A stretch of DNA of 6,482 bases from Bacteroidaceae bacterium (GTDB lineage Bacteria; Bacteroidota; Bacteroidia; Bacteroidales; Bacteroidaceae). Location: NCBI GenBank assembly GCA_016302435.1, contig JAEDNQ010000125.1, positions 1-6,482 on the forward strand, given 5' to 3'. A program made the position numbers and the translations under genes. Under the pieces are notes generated by a model. It was not told where the DNA came from, did no database searches, and was given only the letters and a program-made list of their open reading frames with translations. Every line of letters starts with the position of its first letter. Positions within the stretch are counted from its first letter, which is position 1. This document shows positions 1 through 6,468 of the stretch, one piece after another.

Positions 1-20
1 ACAATAAAAACCAATCCGAC

Positions 21-1472
21 ATGAAAAAAATATCATCTTTTATCATCCTCCTCGTCGCTCTCCTGCTTACATCATGCAGCAATGACGACTACCGCAATGT
101 GATTCCGTCCGACGCATCCTTCGTCGTAGGTGTCAACCTCGGTTCGCTCGCTGAGAAGTCAGACATCGAACACTCCAAGTACATGCACCTTTTCCAGGCG
201 AGCCTGTCCACCATTGTCCCCAACGACGAGCTGGACGATGTGCGCGAGCTCATCGACCGTCCTGAAAAGATAGGCCTCGACCTCACAGCCCCAGTCTATT
301 TCTTCGGCACAGCTGGCAACCAGATAGGCTTGGTAGCCAAAGTGGCAGATCACGACGATGTGGAAGACTTCGTAGATATGCTCCACGACCTCGATGTGGC
401 CTCGCGCCCCAAGGAGAAAAGCGGAGTGACCGAATGCACACTCATTGATGAGGTGCTATGCCTCTACACCGACCGCGCCTTCCTCCTCTACGTCGACCAG
501 ACATCCCTGTCGAAAGAAGCGGCACGCAAACTTGCCACCCAGCTCCTCAATCAAGGAGCCGACGATAGTTTTGCCAACACCGCAAACTTCGACCGCATGG
601 AAGAGGCATCAGCCGATATCAGCTACTATGTCTCAGCCGACGTCATTAGCAAGTCAAAATTGCTCGTCTCAGAGCGCACAAGCAAAGACTCGTGGCTCAA
701 CGACCTGTTCGTCATCGGCAGTCTCACCTTCGATAGTGGCAGAGCACTCATGGTCAACAATATCCTCCCACTGAACGAAGCAGACAAAGCAAAGATGGAC
801 GAGTATGTGTTAAAGCATCTCCGCCCCATAGAGGGACGCTACCTCAAGATGCAGAATGGTCCGTCACCCGTCTGGGGATGCCTCGGAGTTGACGGCAAGT
901 GGTTGCTCGACGAGTGTCTGAAGGACAACAACGATATAAAAGGAACTCTCTTCATGCTTGAGCGTTGCGTAGACATCGAGCAGATGCTCCGCTCCGTCGA
1001 TGGCGACATAACCTTCTCCATTGGCAATTTTATTTTCTCTGAGCCAAATATCTCCGCCATGGCTCGTGTCAAGGAAACAAAGTTCCTCAGCGACGTGGAC
1101 TACTGGCAGAAAAGCATGAAAGACTACGGCATGAGCATGGACCGACTCTCAGACAACGACTATGTCGTCCACCTCGGCGATGGCAAGCGACTCTACTGGG
1201 GAGTAAACGACAAAGACCTCTACATGTCCAACATCGGCCGACCCACCCTCGACTCAGACCAATGGTCATCCCTCGCCGACGACATCAAGTCCAGCTATTT
1301 CTATCTCGTGGCTGACCTCCAACAGATAGGCGATATGATCGATGAGGAAGAGCTCGCATTCCTGAAGAGCCTCGACAAACTGATCTTCAAGATTAAGAAT
1401 TCCACAGAGTTAGACATAGAGGTCACTTCACAAAATAAAGAAGAAAACATCCTCAAGACACTCTTGAGATAA
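21..1472 (+). CDS. DUF4836 family outer-membrane lipoprotein
   Basis: This is a 483-residue lipoprotein of unknown function. Residues 1-19 form a type II signal peptide: a KK start, a hydrophobic core (about 4-16) and lipobox LTSC with the lipidated cysteine at C19. The next residues, SNDD, are acidic and resemble the lipoprotein export signal that sends Bacteroidetes lipoproteins to the cell surface, so surface exposure is a reasonable inference. The mature N-terminus (about 24-50: an IPSDASFVVGVNL stretch followed by a leucine-rich LAEKSDI segment) matches my recollection of the DUF4836 family, whose members open with a 'VIPSDA..VV.v.l.sl..KsgI' block. No catalytic motif is visible. The ATG has an A-rich leader (acaataaaaacc) and no Shine-Dalgarno sequence. 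It lies upstream of, and in the same direction as, an ABC transporter and sugar-salvage genes, which suggests an envelope role. The family call is fairly sure; the function is unknown. Confidence 0.8.
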   Translation: MKKISSFIILLVALLLTSCSNDDYRNVIPSDASFVVGVNLGSLAEKSDIEHSKYMHLFQASLSTIVPNDELDDVRELIDRPEKIGLDLTAPVYFFGTAGNQIGLVAKVADHDDVEDFVDMLHDLDVASRPKEKSGVTECTLIDEVLCLYTDRAFLLYVDQTSLSKEAARKLATQLLNQGADDSFANTANFDRMEEASADISYYVSADVISKSKLLVSERTSKDSWLNDLFVIGSLTFDSGRALMVNNILPLNEADKAKMDEYVLKHLRPIEGRYLKMQNGPSPVWGCLGVDGKWLLDECLKDNNDIKGTLFMLERCVDIEQMLRSVDGDITFSIGNFIFSEPNISAMARVKETKFLSDVDYWQKSMKDYGMSMDRLSDNDYVVHLGDGKRLYWGVNDKDLYMSNIGRPTLDSDQWSSLADDIKSSYFYLVADLQQIGDMIDEEELAFLKSLDKLIFKIKNSTELDIEVTSQNKEENILKTLLR

Positions 1473-1506
1473 TCCTCTGTCACAAAACATCTACTCTCTA
1501 TTCGCA

Positions 1507-1546
1507 GCGTCCATCCTCCTGCCCATAGCGCACGGTCGATGGACGC
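1507..1546 (+). repeat. 9-bp inverted repeat (hairpin) between lipoprotein and ABC ATPase genes
   Basis: GCGTCCATC (1507-1515) is perfectly complementary to GATGGACGC (1538-1546), with a 22-base loop. It sits 35 bases after the lipoprotein stop and about 96 bases before the preferred ATPase start. No T-run follows, so it is not a standard intrinsic terminator. It could be a partial terminator, an RNA-processing or stability element, or chance. Confidence 0.4.
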
Positions 1547-1642
1547 ATGCGCCTCGCATTCCTATACTTTCAATTTGGCCTCGAGAATAATTCCAACATT
1601 CCGCATAGCGAATTATCGAACCACCTTGAATCAATCCTCTCT

Positions 1643-2287
1643 ATGAACAAGATACAACTCATCAACACCCTCCCGCAGGTCTTCACCGGACGCACCGACA
1701 TCGTTAGCGACGTGTGGACAAAGGACCTGAGCTTCGAAAAAGGAAAGATCTACCTCGTTGAGGCCAACTCAGGCACAGGCAAGTCTTCCCTCTGCAGCTT
1801 CATCTATGGCTATCGCAATGACTACCAAGGACAGATACTCTTCGACGGGACAGACATACGCGACTACAGCGTGTCAAAGTGGACATCCATCCGCCGCAAG
1901 CATTTCTCCCTCATGTGGCAAGAACTGCGCTTATTCCCTGAGCTCACAGCCCTCGAAAATGTCATCATCAAAAACAAGCTCACTGGCAAACAGAAGAAGA
2001 AACAGATCCTACAGTGGTTTGAGATGCTTGGCATAGCAGACAAAGTCGACTCCCCCGTAGGCCGCATGTCCTTCGGACAGCAGCAGCGCGTGGCACTCAT
2101 CCGCTCCCTCTGCCAGCCCTTCGACTTCCTCTTTGTCGATGAGCCCATAAGCCACCTCGACGATAGCAATTCCGACATAATGGGTCGCATCATGACAGAA
2201 GAAGCCAAAAAGCAGGGAGCTGGCATCATAGCCACCAGCATCGGACGCCACATCGACATGCCATACGACCAGGTGCTCCATCTGTGA
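1643..2287 (+). CDS. ABC transporter ATP-binding protein (LolD/MacB-type), divergent motifs
   Basis: This is the cytoplasmic nucleotide-binding subunit of an ABC transporter, 214 residues, about the usual size for LolD-like ATPases. Visible motifs are: Walker A at 41-48 (ANSGTGKS, with Ala where the first Gly normally stands), Q-loop Gln at Q93 in LMWQELRLFPELTALENV, signature at 143-147 (SFGQQ instead of LSGGQ), and Walker B ending in D166-E167 followed by the D-loop (HLDD). The H-loop region reads ATSIGRH (197-203), so the usual switch histidine is Ser199. An in-frame ATG at 1547 would add 32 residues that do not look like ABC sequence. I prefer 1643 because the fold then begins directly with the expected first strand. 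The FtsX-like permease downstream is its likely partner. The substrate is unknown; lipoprotein trafficking, peptide export and mechanotransmission are all possible. Confidence 0.85.
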   Translation: MNKIQLINTLPQVFTGRTDIVSDVWTKDLSFEKGKIYLVEANSGTGKSSLCSFIYGYRNDYQGQILFDGTDIRDYSVSKWTSIRRKHFSLMWQELRLFPELTALENVIIKNKLTGKQKKKQILQWFEMLGIADKVDSPVGRMSFGQQQRVALIRSLCQPFDFLFVDEPISHLDDSNSDIMGRIMTEEAKKQGAGIIATSIGRHIDMPYDQVLHL

Positions 2288-2300
2288 ACAATAAAGACGA

Positions 2301-2346
2301 GAGCATTATATCGTCACCCCCATCAGCCGCAGACCATGCAATGCTC
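2301..2346 (+). repeat. 7-bp inverted repeat followed by a T-rich stretch
   Basis: GAGCATT (2301-2307) pairs with AATGCTC (2340-2346) across a 32-base loop, and CTTCTTTTCT follows directly. This resembles a weak terminator or attenuator between the ATPase and permease genes, but the long loop makes it uncertain. Just downstream (2360-2375) is an AT-rich block with TACAT/ATGTA arms around a TATAAT-like sequence. I see no convincing Bacteroidetes -33/-7 promoter pair. Nothing else is visible in the 149-base gap 2288-2436. Confidence 0.25.
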
Positions 2347-2436
2347 CTTCTTTTCTGGCTACATATTATAATGTATACACACAGCAATAAGACAATCACA
2401 ACAACATAAACAAAGTCACTTATCCCCTCCCATAAG

Positions 2437-3633
2437 ATGAAACTCGTTTGGAAACTCCTCCGCAGCCACATCAGCATAGCACAGTTGGCAGGCTTCTTCT
2501 TCGCCAACCTCATCGGTGTGACCATCATACTCATCGGCATACAGTTCTACAGCGACTACCAAGCCCTCGACAATGAAGACACCTTCATGAAGGCCGACTA
2601 CCTCATCCTCAATAAGAAAGTAGGAGTGGTCTCTTCCTTCTCCTCCGATGCCACAGGCTTCTCCGCCGATGACATCGACGAACTCCAAGATCAAGACTTC
2701 GTGGAGCGAATAGGCTATTTCACCCCCAGTTCCTTCGGAGTGCGCGCATGGTTTGACATACAAGACTTCATGCAGTTCTCCACCGACATGTTCTTCGAGA
2801 GCGTGCCCGACGACTTCGTCGATGTCAAGAGCGACAGATGGCACTATCAGGAAGGAAGCAATGAGATACCCATCATCCTGCCCAAAAACTATCTTGACCT
2901 CTACAACTTCGGCTATGCCCAAGGCAAAGGTCTGCCCAAGCTCAGCACAGGCGTCCTCAGCGCCATGAAGATGAAGATACAGATAAGGGGAAGAGAAGGG
3001 TCGGATGTCTTCGAAGGAAGCATCGTAGGCTTCTCCTCACGCCTCAACACCATCCTCGTGCCCGAAGATTTCATGACATGGGCCAATGCCCGTTTCGCCC
3101 CCGGCGTGCATCGCCAGCCCACAAGACTCATCGTCGAGGTCAACAACCCCACCGACGAAAGCATCACTTCCTACATCAAAGCTCGCGACTATGAGACCGA
3201 CGAAGACAAGCTCGATGCCTCCAAGACATCCTTTGTCCTCCGTCTCATCGTCTCCATCGTCATGGGCGTGGGACTGCTCATCAGCCTGCTCTCCATCTAC
3301 ATCCTCATGCTCTCCATCTTCCTCCTCGTGCAGAAGAACAGCACCAAACTGGAGAATCTCCTCCTCATAGGCTATTCGCCAGCCAAGGTGTCCTTCCCTT
3401 ACCAGACACTCACCATCGCCCTCAACCTCCTTGTCTTCCTCCTCGCCGTGGCCCTCATGCTCGCCGTGCGCACAGCCTACCTCGACATGCTCGAAGGCTT
3501 CTTCCCCGACCTGCAGACACCCACAGTGTGGCCATCCGTGGCGGCAGGACTGGCTCTGCTCCTCCTTGTCAGCCTCTTCAACGTGATAGTGGTGAGAGCT
3601 AAGGTCATGAGCATCTGGAAGGGACAGAAATGA
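2437..3633 (+). CDS. FtsX-like ABC transporter permease
   Basis: This is a 398-residue inner-membrane permease of the MacB/LolCE/FtsX (type VII) class. One N-terminal membrane segment (about 17-38) is followed by a roughly 225-residue extracytoplasmic domain (about 40-264), then three membrane segments (about 268-298, 325-345 and 366-386) that make up the FtsX core. The cytoplasmic loop between segments 2 and 3 contains LENLLLIGYSPAKV, matching the family's 'lr.lGys...v' coupling element. With four membrane segments, it is expected to act as a dimer with the ATPase encoded just upstream. The class moves substrates within the periplasm or across the outer membrane, or transmits force, rather than carrying solutes through the inner membrane. 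No membrane-fusion protein or outer-membrane channel is encoded beside it here. The start follows a pyrimidine-rich leader (tatcccctcccataag) without a Shine-Dalgarno sequence. The substrate cannot be inferred. Confidence 0.85.
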   Translation: MKLVWKLLRSHISIAQLAGFFFANLIGVTIILIGIQFYSDYQALDNEDTFMKADYLILNKKVGVVSSFSSDATGFSADDIDELQDQDFVERIGYFTPSSFGVRAWFDIQDFMQFSTDMFFESVPDDFVDVKSDRWHYQEGSNEIPIILPKNYLDLYNFGYAQGKGLPKLSTGVLSAMKMKIQIRGREGSDVFEGSIVGFSSRLNTILVPEDFMTWANARFAPGVHRQPTRLIVEVNNPTDESITSYIKARDYETDEDKLDASKTSFVLRLIVSIVMGVGLLISLLSIYILMLSIFLLVQKNSTKLENLLLIGYSPAKVSFPYQTLTIALNLLVFLLAVALMLAVRTAYLDMLEGFFPDLQTPTVWPSVAAGLALLLLVSLFNVIVVRAKVMSIWKGQK

Positions 3634-3689
3634 CTTATCCTTGAGAATAATTATCAGTATATCCTACATAATAGACATATCAGCAAACA

Positions 3690-5246
3690 ATGATAAGTAT
3701 CGAAGAAGCAGCCAACAAGTGCTCCCAGCTCTACGCCGACACCTTCGGCCATCAACCAGCCTTTCTCTACCCACTGCCAGCAGCAGGCAGCAACCGACGC
3801 TATTTCCGCATCAATGCCTCTTCCGCAGCACAGGAGGCAGGCTTGCCACGCACACTCATAGGAGTCGTGGGAACAGATGCCGATGAAGACAATGCCTTTG
3901 TCCAGCTCTCACACCATTTCGCAGGCCACGACCTTCCTGTCCCTTGCGTCCATGCCGTCTCAAACGACCTCATGGCATATCTTCAGGACGACCTGGGCGA
4001 CCAGTCGCTCTATGCCCTGCTCATGTCCGACCGCAATGCCGACGGCACCTTAGGACCTGATGCCATGCAGGCAGCCACCAAGACCATGAAGCTCCTGCCG
4101 CAACTGCAGTTCTCTACCGTAGGCCATGCCGACATCTTCACCTACTGCTACCCTCAGCAGCAGATGGACATGACCAACGTGATGTTCGACCTCAACTACT
4201 TCAAATACAACTTCTTGAAGTTCCAACCGATAGAGTTCAACGAATACAAGCTCCAGCACGACTTCGAAGCCTTGTCCCGTGCCCTCCTTGCCGACCCCGC
4301 CGACACCTTCCTCTACCGCGACTTCCAGTCGCGCAATGTCATGCTCATCGATGGCGAACCCTTCTTCATCGACTTCCAGGGAGGCAGGCGTGGACCTGTA
4401 TACTACGATGTGGCATCCTTCCTCTGGCAGTCCTCGGCGCGCATTGCCCCCTCCGACCGCCAACAGCTGATAGACGTCTATCTCGACTCCCTGCGAACCT
4501 TCCGCTCCGTCGACCGCCAAGCATTCATCCACAATCTCCAGGCCTTCGTCCTCTTCCGCACACTCCAGGTGCTTGGAGCCTACGGCTACCGCGGCCTGTG
4601 GGAAAAGAAAGACTACTTCATCAAGAGCATACCCTTCGCCCTCGACAACCTGTCCGACCAGCTCGCCACAGGCGCATGCGATGCCTACCCATATCTCAAA
4701 CACGTCTGCCAGCGCCTTGTCGACATCAATGAGGCCAACAAACGCCAGCAGGCAGAAGAGAAGAGAAAACGAGATAGGGTAGAGGAGTACCTCAGCAACG
4801 ATGCCACTTACTGCAACGCCACACCCACACGCCCTCTCGTCGTGAGAGTCTATTCCTTCGCCTTCAAGAAAGGCATACCTGCCGACAATACAGGCAACGG
4901 AGGCGGCTACGTCTTCGACTGCCGCAGCACCCACAACCCCGGACGCTACGAAGAGTACAAGCCCCTCACCGGACTCGACCAGCCTGTCATCGACTTTTTA
5001 GAGAGCGACGGAGAAATACTCACCTTCCTCCAGAGCGTCTACAAACTCGTCGACTTCCACGTCGAACGCTTCATCTCCCGCGGATTCACCGACATGCAGA
5101 TCAACTTCGGATGCACTGGCGGCAAACACCGCTCCGTCTATTGCGCCCAGCACACCGCACAACATCTCAATGAGAAGTACGGCATAGAGGTGCATATCAT
5201 CCATCGCGAGAGAAACATCACGTCCGTGCTCGAAGCCAAAAAATAA
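3690..5246 (+). CDS. AmgK-like sugar kinase fused to RapZ C-terminal domain
   Basis: This is a 518-residue two-domain cytoplasmic protein. Residues 1 to about 345 are an aminoglycoside-phosphotransferase-fold kinase. They contain N-lobe GSNRRYFRI (33-41), the hinge region YLQDDLGDQSLY (about 97-108), catalytic loop YRDFQSRN with D211 and N216, and metal-binding D228 in IDFQ. These resemble AmgK, the anomeric MurNAc/GlcNAc kinase of peptidoglycan recycling, more than antibiotic kinases. A charged helix (about 348-368) links to residues 384-518, a clear RapZ C-terminal domain: FAFKKGIP (390-397), VFDCR (408-412), PLTGLDQPV (425-433), GCTGGKHRSV (474-483) and HRER (505-508). The N-terminal P-loop domain of canonical RapZ is absent. 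In E. coli this domain binds GlcN6P and the GlmY/GlmZ sRNAs. The MurU-like partner starts 51 bases downstream. Domain calls are firm; the substrate (MurNAc, GlcNAc or another sugar) and the role of RapZ-C are inferred. Confidence 0.85.
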   Translation: MISIEEAANKCSQLYADTFGHQPAFLYPLPAAGSNRRYFRINASSAAQEAGLPRTLIGVVGTDADEDNAFVQLSHHFAGHDLPVPCVHAVSNDLMAYLQDDLGDQSLYALLMSDRNADGTLGPDAMQAATKTMKLLPQLQFSTVGHADIFTYCYPQQQMDMTNVMFDLNYFKYNFLKFQPIEFNEYKLQHDFEALSRALLADPADTFLYRDFQSRNVMLIDGEPFFIDFQGGRRGPVYYDVASFLWQSSARIAPSDRQQLIDVYLDSLRTFRSVDRQAFIHNLQAFVLFRTLQVLGAYGYRGLWEKKDYFIKSIPFALDNLSDQLATGACDAYPYLKHVCQRLVDINEANKRQQAEEKRKRDRVEEYLSNDATYCNATPTRPLVVRVYSFAFKKGIPADNTGNGGGYVFDCRSTHNPGRYEEYKPLTGLDQPVIDFLESDGEILTFLQSVYKLVDFHVERFISRGFTDMQINFGCTGGKHRSVYCAQHTAQHLNEKYGIEVHIIHRERNITSVLEAKK

Positions 5247-5297
5247 GCTTCAATAGCTCTATATTATCCTCATTATCCACATTTTCCCCTCAGTCCT

Positions 5298-6059
5298 ATG
5301 AATGCAATGATCTTCGCCGCTGGTCTCGGCACCCGTCTCAAGCCTCTGACCGATACCATGCCCAAGGCGATGGTGCCCGTACACGGCAAGCCTCTCATAC
5401 ACATACTTATAGATCGCTTGAAGTCAGTCGGAGTAGACCAGATAGTCATCAACGTCCACCATTTCGCTCAGCAAATCATCGACTATGTCCAGTCTCACGA
5501 CTCCTTCGGACTCGACATCCGCTTCAGCGATGAGACAGACATGCTCCTCGAGACAGGAGGCGGACTCAAGAAAGCCCTCACGCTCTTCACCAATGATGCC
5601 CCCATCCTGGTGCACAACGTCGACATTCTCAGCAATGCCGACCTATCCTCCCTCTACTCCCAGTCCACGTCCACAACCCTCTTAGTCTCAGAGCGCACCA
5701 CCCAGCGTTACCTCCTCTTCGACGGCAGCGACCGTCTCGTCGGTTGGGTGAACACAGCCACAGGAGCAATCAAGTCGCCCTACGAAGAGTTGCGCACCAT
5801 TGGAGAGTCCAACCTCACGCCGTCCGAAAAGGTAAAGAGCGCCACCACCGCCTTCCGTCCCTTAGCCTTCAGTGGCATACAGGTGTTCTATCCTTCGCTC
5901 GCGCCCCTCATGGACACATGGCAGGGCAAGTTCTCCATCATCGACTTCTACCTCAGCATCTGTGACAGAGTCCCCATTCGATGCACCACCCAGTCAGGGC
6001 TCCGTCTACTCGATGTAGGCAAGCTCGACTCTCTCGAAGCAGCCGAAGCGTTTATGTGA
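5298..6059 (+). CDS. MurU-like sugar-1-phosphate nucleotidyltransferase
   Basis: This is a 253-residue nucleotidyltransferase of the RmlA/MurU class, predicted to couple a sugar 1-phosphate with a nucleoside triphosphate (in MurU, MurNAc-1-P plus UTP gives UDP-MurNAc). The nucleotide-binding motif AAGLGTRLKPLT (7-18) is followed by the conserved PKAMVPV (22-28), LLETGGG (83-89, base recognition), and a metal-binding Asp at D109 in HNVDIL, where MurU has NGD. FSGIQV and LLDVG (second metal Asp, D239) complete the family pattern. It is somewhat longer than P. putida MurU as I recall it, with extra sequence around residues 125-170. ATG 5298 has a second in-frame ATG at 5307; either could start it, and there is no Shine-Dalgarno sequence to decide. 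Its position directly after the AmgK-like kinase supports a kinase/uridylyltransferase salvage pair that bypasses de novo UDP-MurNAc synthesis. Other sugar-1-P substrates remain possible. Confidence 0.8.
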   Translation: MNAMIFAAGLGTRLKPLTDTMPKAMVPVHGKPLIHILIDRLKSVGVDQIVINVHHFAQQIIDYVQSHDSFGLDIRFSDETDMLLETGGGLKKALTLFTNDAPILVHNVDILSNADLSSLYSQSTSTTLLVSERTTQRYLLFDGSDRLVGWVNTATGAIKSPYEELRTIGESNLTPSEKVKSATTAFRPLAFSGIQVFYPSLAPLMDTWQGKFSIIDFYLSICDRVPIRCTTQSGLRLLDVGKLDSLEAAEAFM

Positions 6060-6252
6060 TGCTGCCATGCCGACACTGTTAACGTGAACGACAACATTGG
6101 TTTGACAAGGCTACACATGGTCATTGTCATCTACCGAGGAGTGGGGATGGTGGCATGTGAAGAAGTGACCTTAACCACCTTGTACGCATTGAGGCAGTTC
6201 CTGACCCAATAATAAAGGAAACTTCAGAAGATTAAATCGAAAAGTTACAGAT
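6060..6252. other. Intergenic gap, no recognised element
   Basis: These 193 bases separate the amino-sugar genes from the DUF3791 gene. I see no tRNA, clear terminator hairpin or convincing Bacteroidetes promoter. Only short, weak repeats occur (CATGCC 6066-6071 against GGCATG 6152-6157, and GGTGG/CCACC near 6150-6178). The frame of the preceding gene stays open after its TGA until TAA at 6210-6212. The gap probably marks the boundary between two transcription units. Confidence 0.5.
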
Positions 6253-6468
6253 ATGAATTACAATAACATAGATTTCATAACATACTGCATCGGCAATCTC
6301 TCACGCCGATTGAATCTGAGTGCCGTTGAGGTGTATCGTCGCCTTAAGCAGTCGGGCATACTGAAAGGATACATCGTTCCAAGCTACGATGTGCTCCACA
6401 CCTTTAGCAAGGAGTATCTTATGGAAGACCTCACAGAATACATGAGGGAGAAAGGAGTGTTGGAATAA
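6253..6468 (+). CDS. DUF3791 family small protein, likely antitoxin-like partner
   Basis: This is a 71-residue protein matching DUF3791 as I know the family: an opening IDFITYCIGNLSRRLNLS block (about 6-23), then VEVYRRLKQSGIL (about 25-37), then YDVLHTFSKEYLMEDLTEYM (about 45-64). It looks entirely helical and has no signal peptide or membrane segment. DUF3791 genes commonly sit beside DUF3990 genes in Bacteroidetes and Firmicutes, and the arrangement resembles a toxin-antitoxin module. Here the stop codon TAA (6466-6468) shares its last base with an ATG (6468-6470), so translation of the two genes is probably coupled. By hand count it is about 44% GC, visibly lower than the GC-richer, CTC/GAC-heavy genes to the left, which fits an accessory origin. 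The antitoxin role is inferred from context only. Confidence 0.75.
   Translation: MNYNNIDFITYCIGNLSRRLNLSAVEVYRRLKQSGILKGYIVPSYDVLHTFSKEYLMEDLTEYMREKGVLE

Noticed and set aside
1547..1642. 32-residue N-terminal extension of the ABC ATPase from ATG 1547
   Set aside because: The added residues do not resemble the ABC fold, and the ATG abuts a hairpin. The start at 1643 gives the family's normal length and first strand.
2360..2375. TACAT/ATGTA palindrome as an operator
   Set aside because: The arms are only 5 bp in an AT-rich stretch, where such matches arise easily, and no regulator gene is nearby.
2416..2922. 168-residue open frame on the minus strand over the permease start
   Set aside because: It has the same antisense shadow composition (rich in E, V, G, H), it overlaps a well-supported permease gene, and it has no recognisable motif.
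1643..3633. MacAB-type macrolide efflux system
   Set aside because: ATPase and permease are separate proteins, no MacA-like fusion protein is present, and this transporter class has many roles, so a drug-export name is not supported.
3690..4724. Aminoglycoside resistance phosphotransferase
   Set aside because: It shares the fold only. The RRYFR and DLGDQSL motifs, the RapZ-C fusion and the MurU-like neighbour favour an amino-sugar kinase.
4050..4934. 294-residue open frame on the minus strand inside the kinase–RapZ gene
   Set aside because: It is antisense to clear kinase and RapZ motifs. Its valine/glutamate/glycine-rich composition is what the complement of GAC/CTC/GCC-heavy coding sequence gives, and no domain is visible.
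6060..6212. In-frame continuation of 50 codons after the nucleotidyltransferase TGA
   Set aside because: The protein is already complete through its DVG motif and final helix. The extension has no family resemblance, and an open run of 50 codons is expected by chance fairly often.
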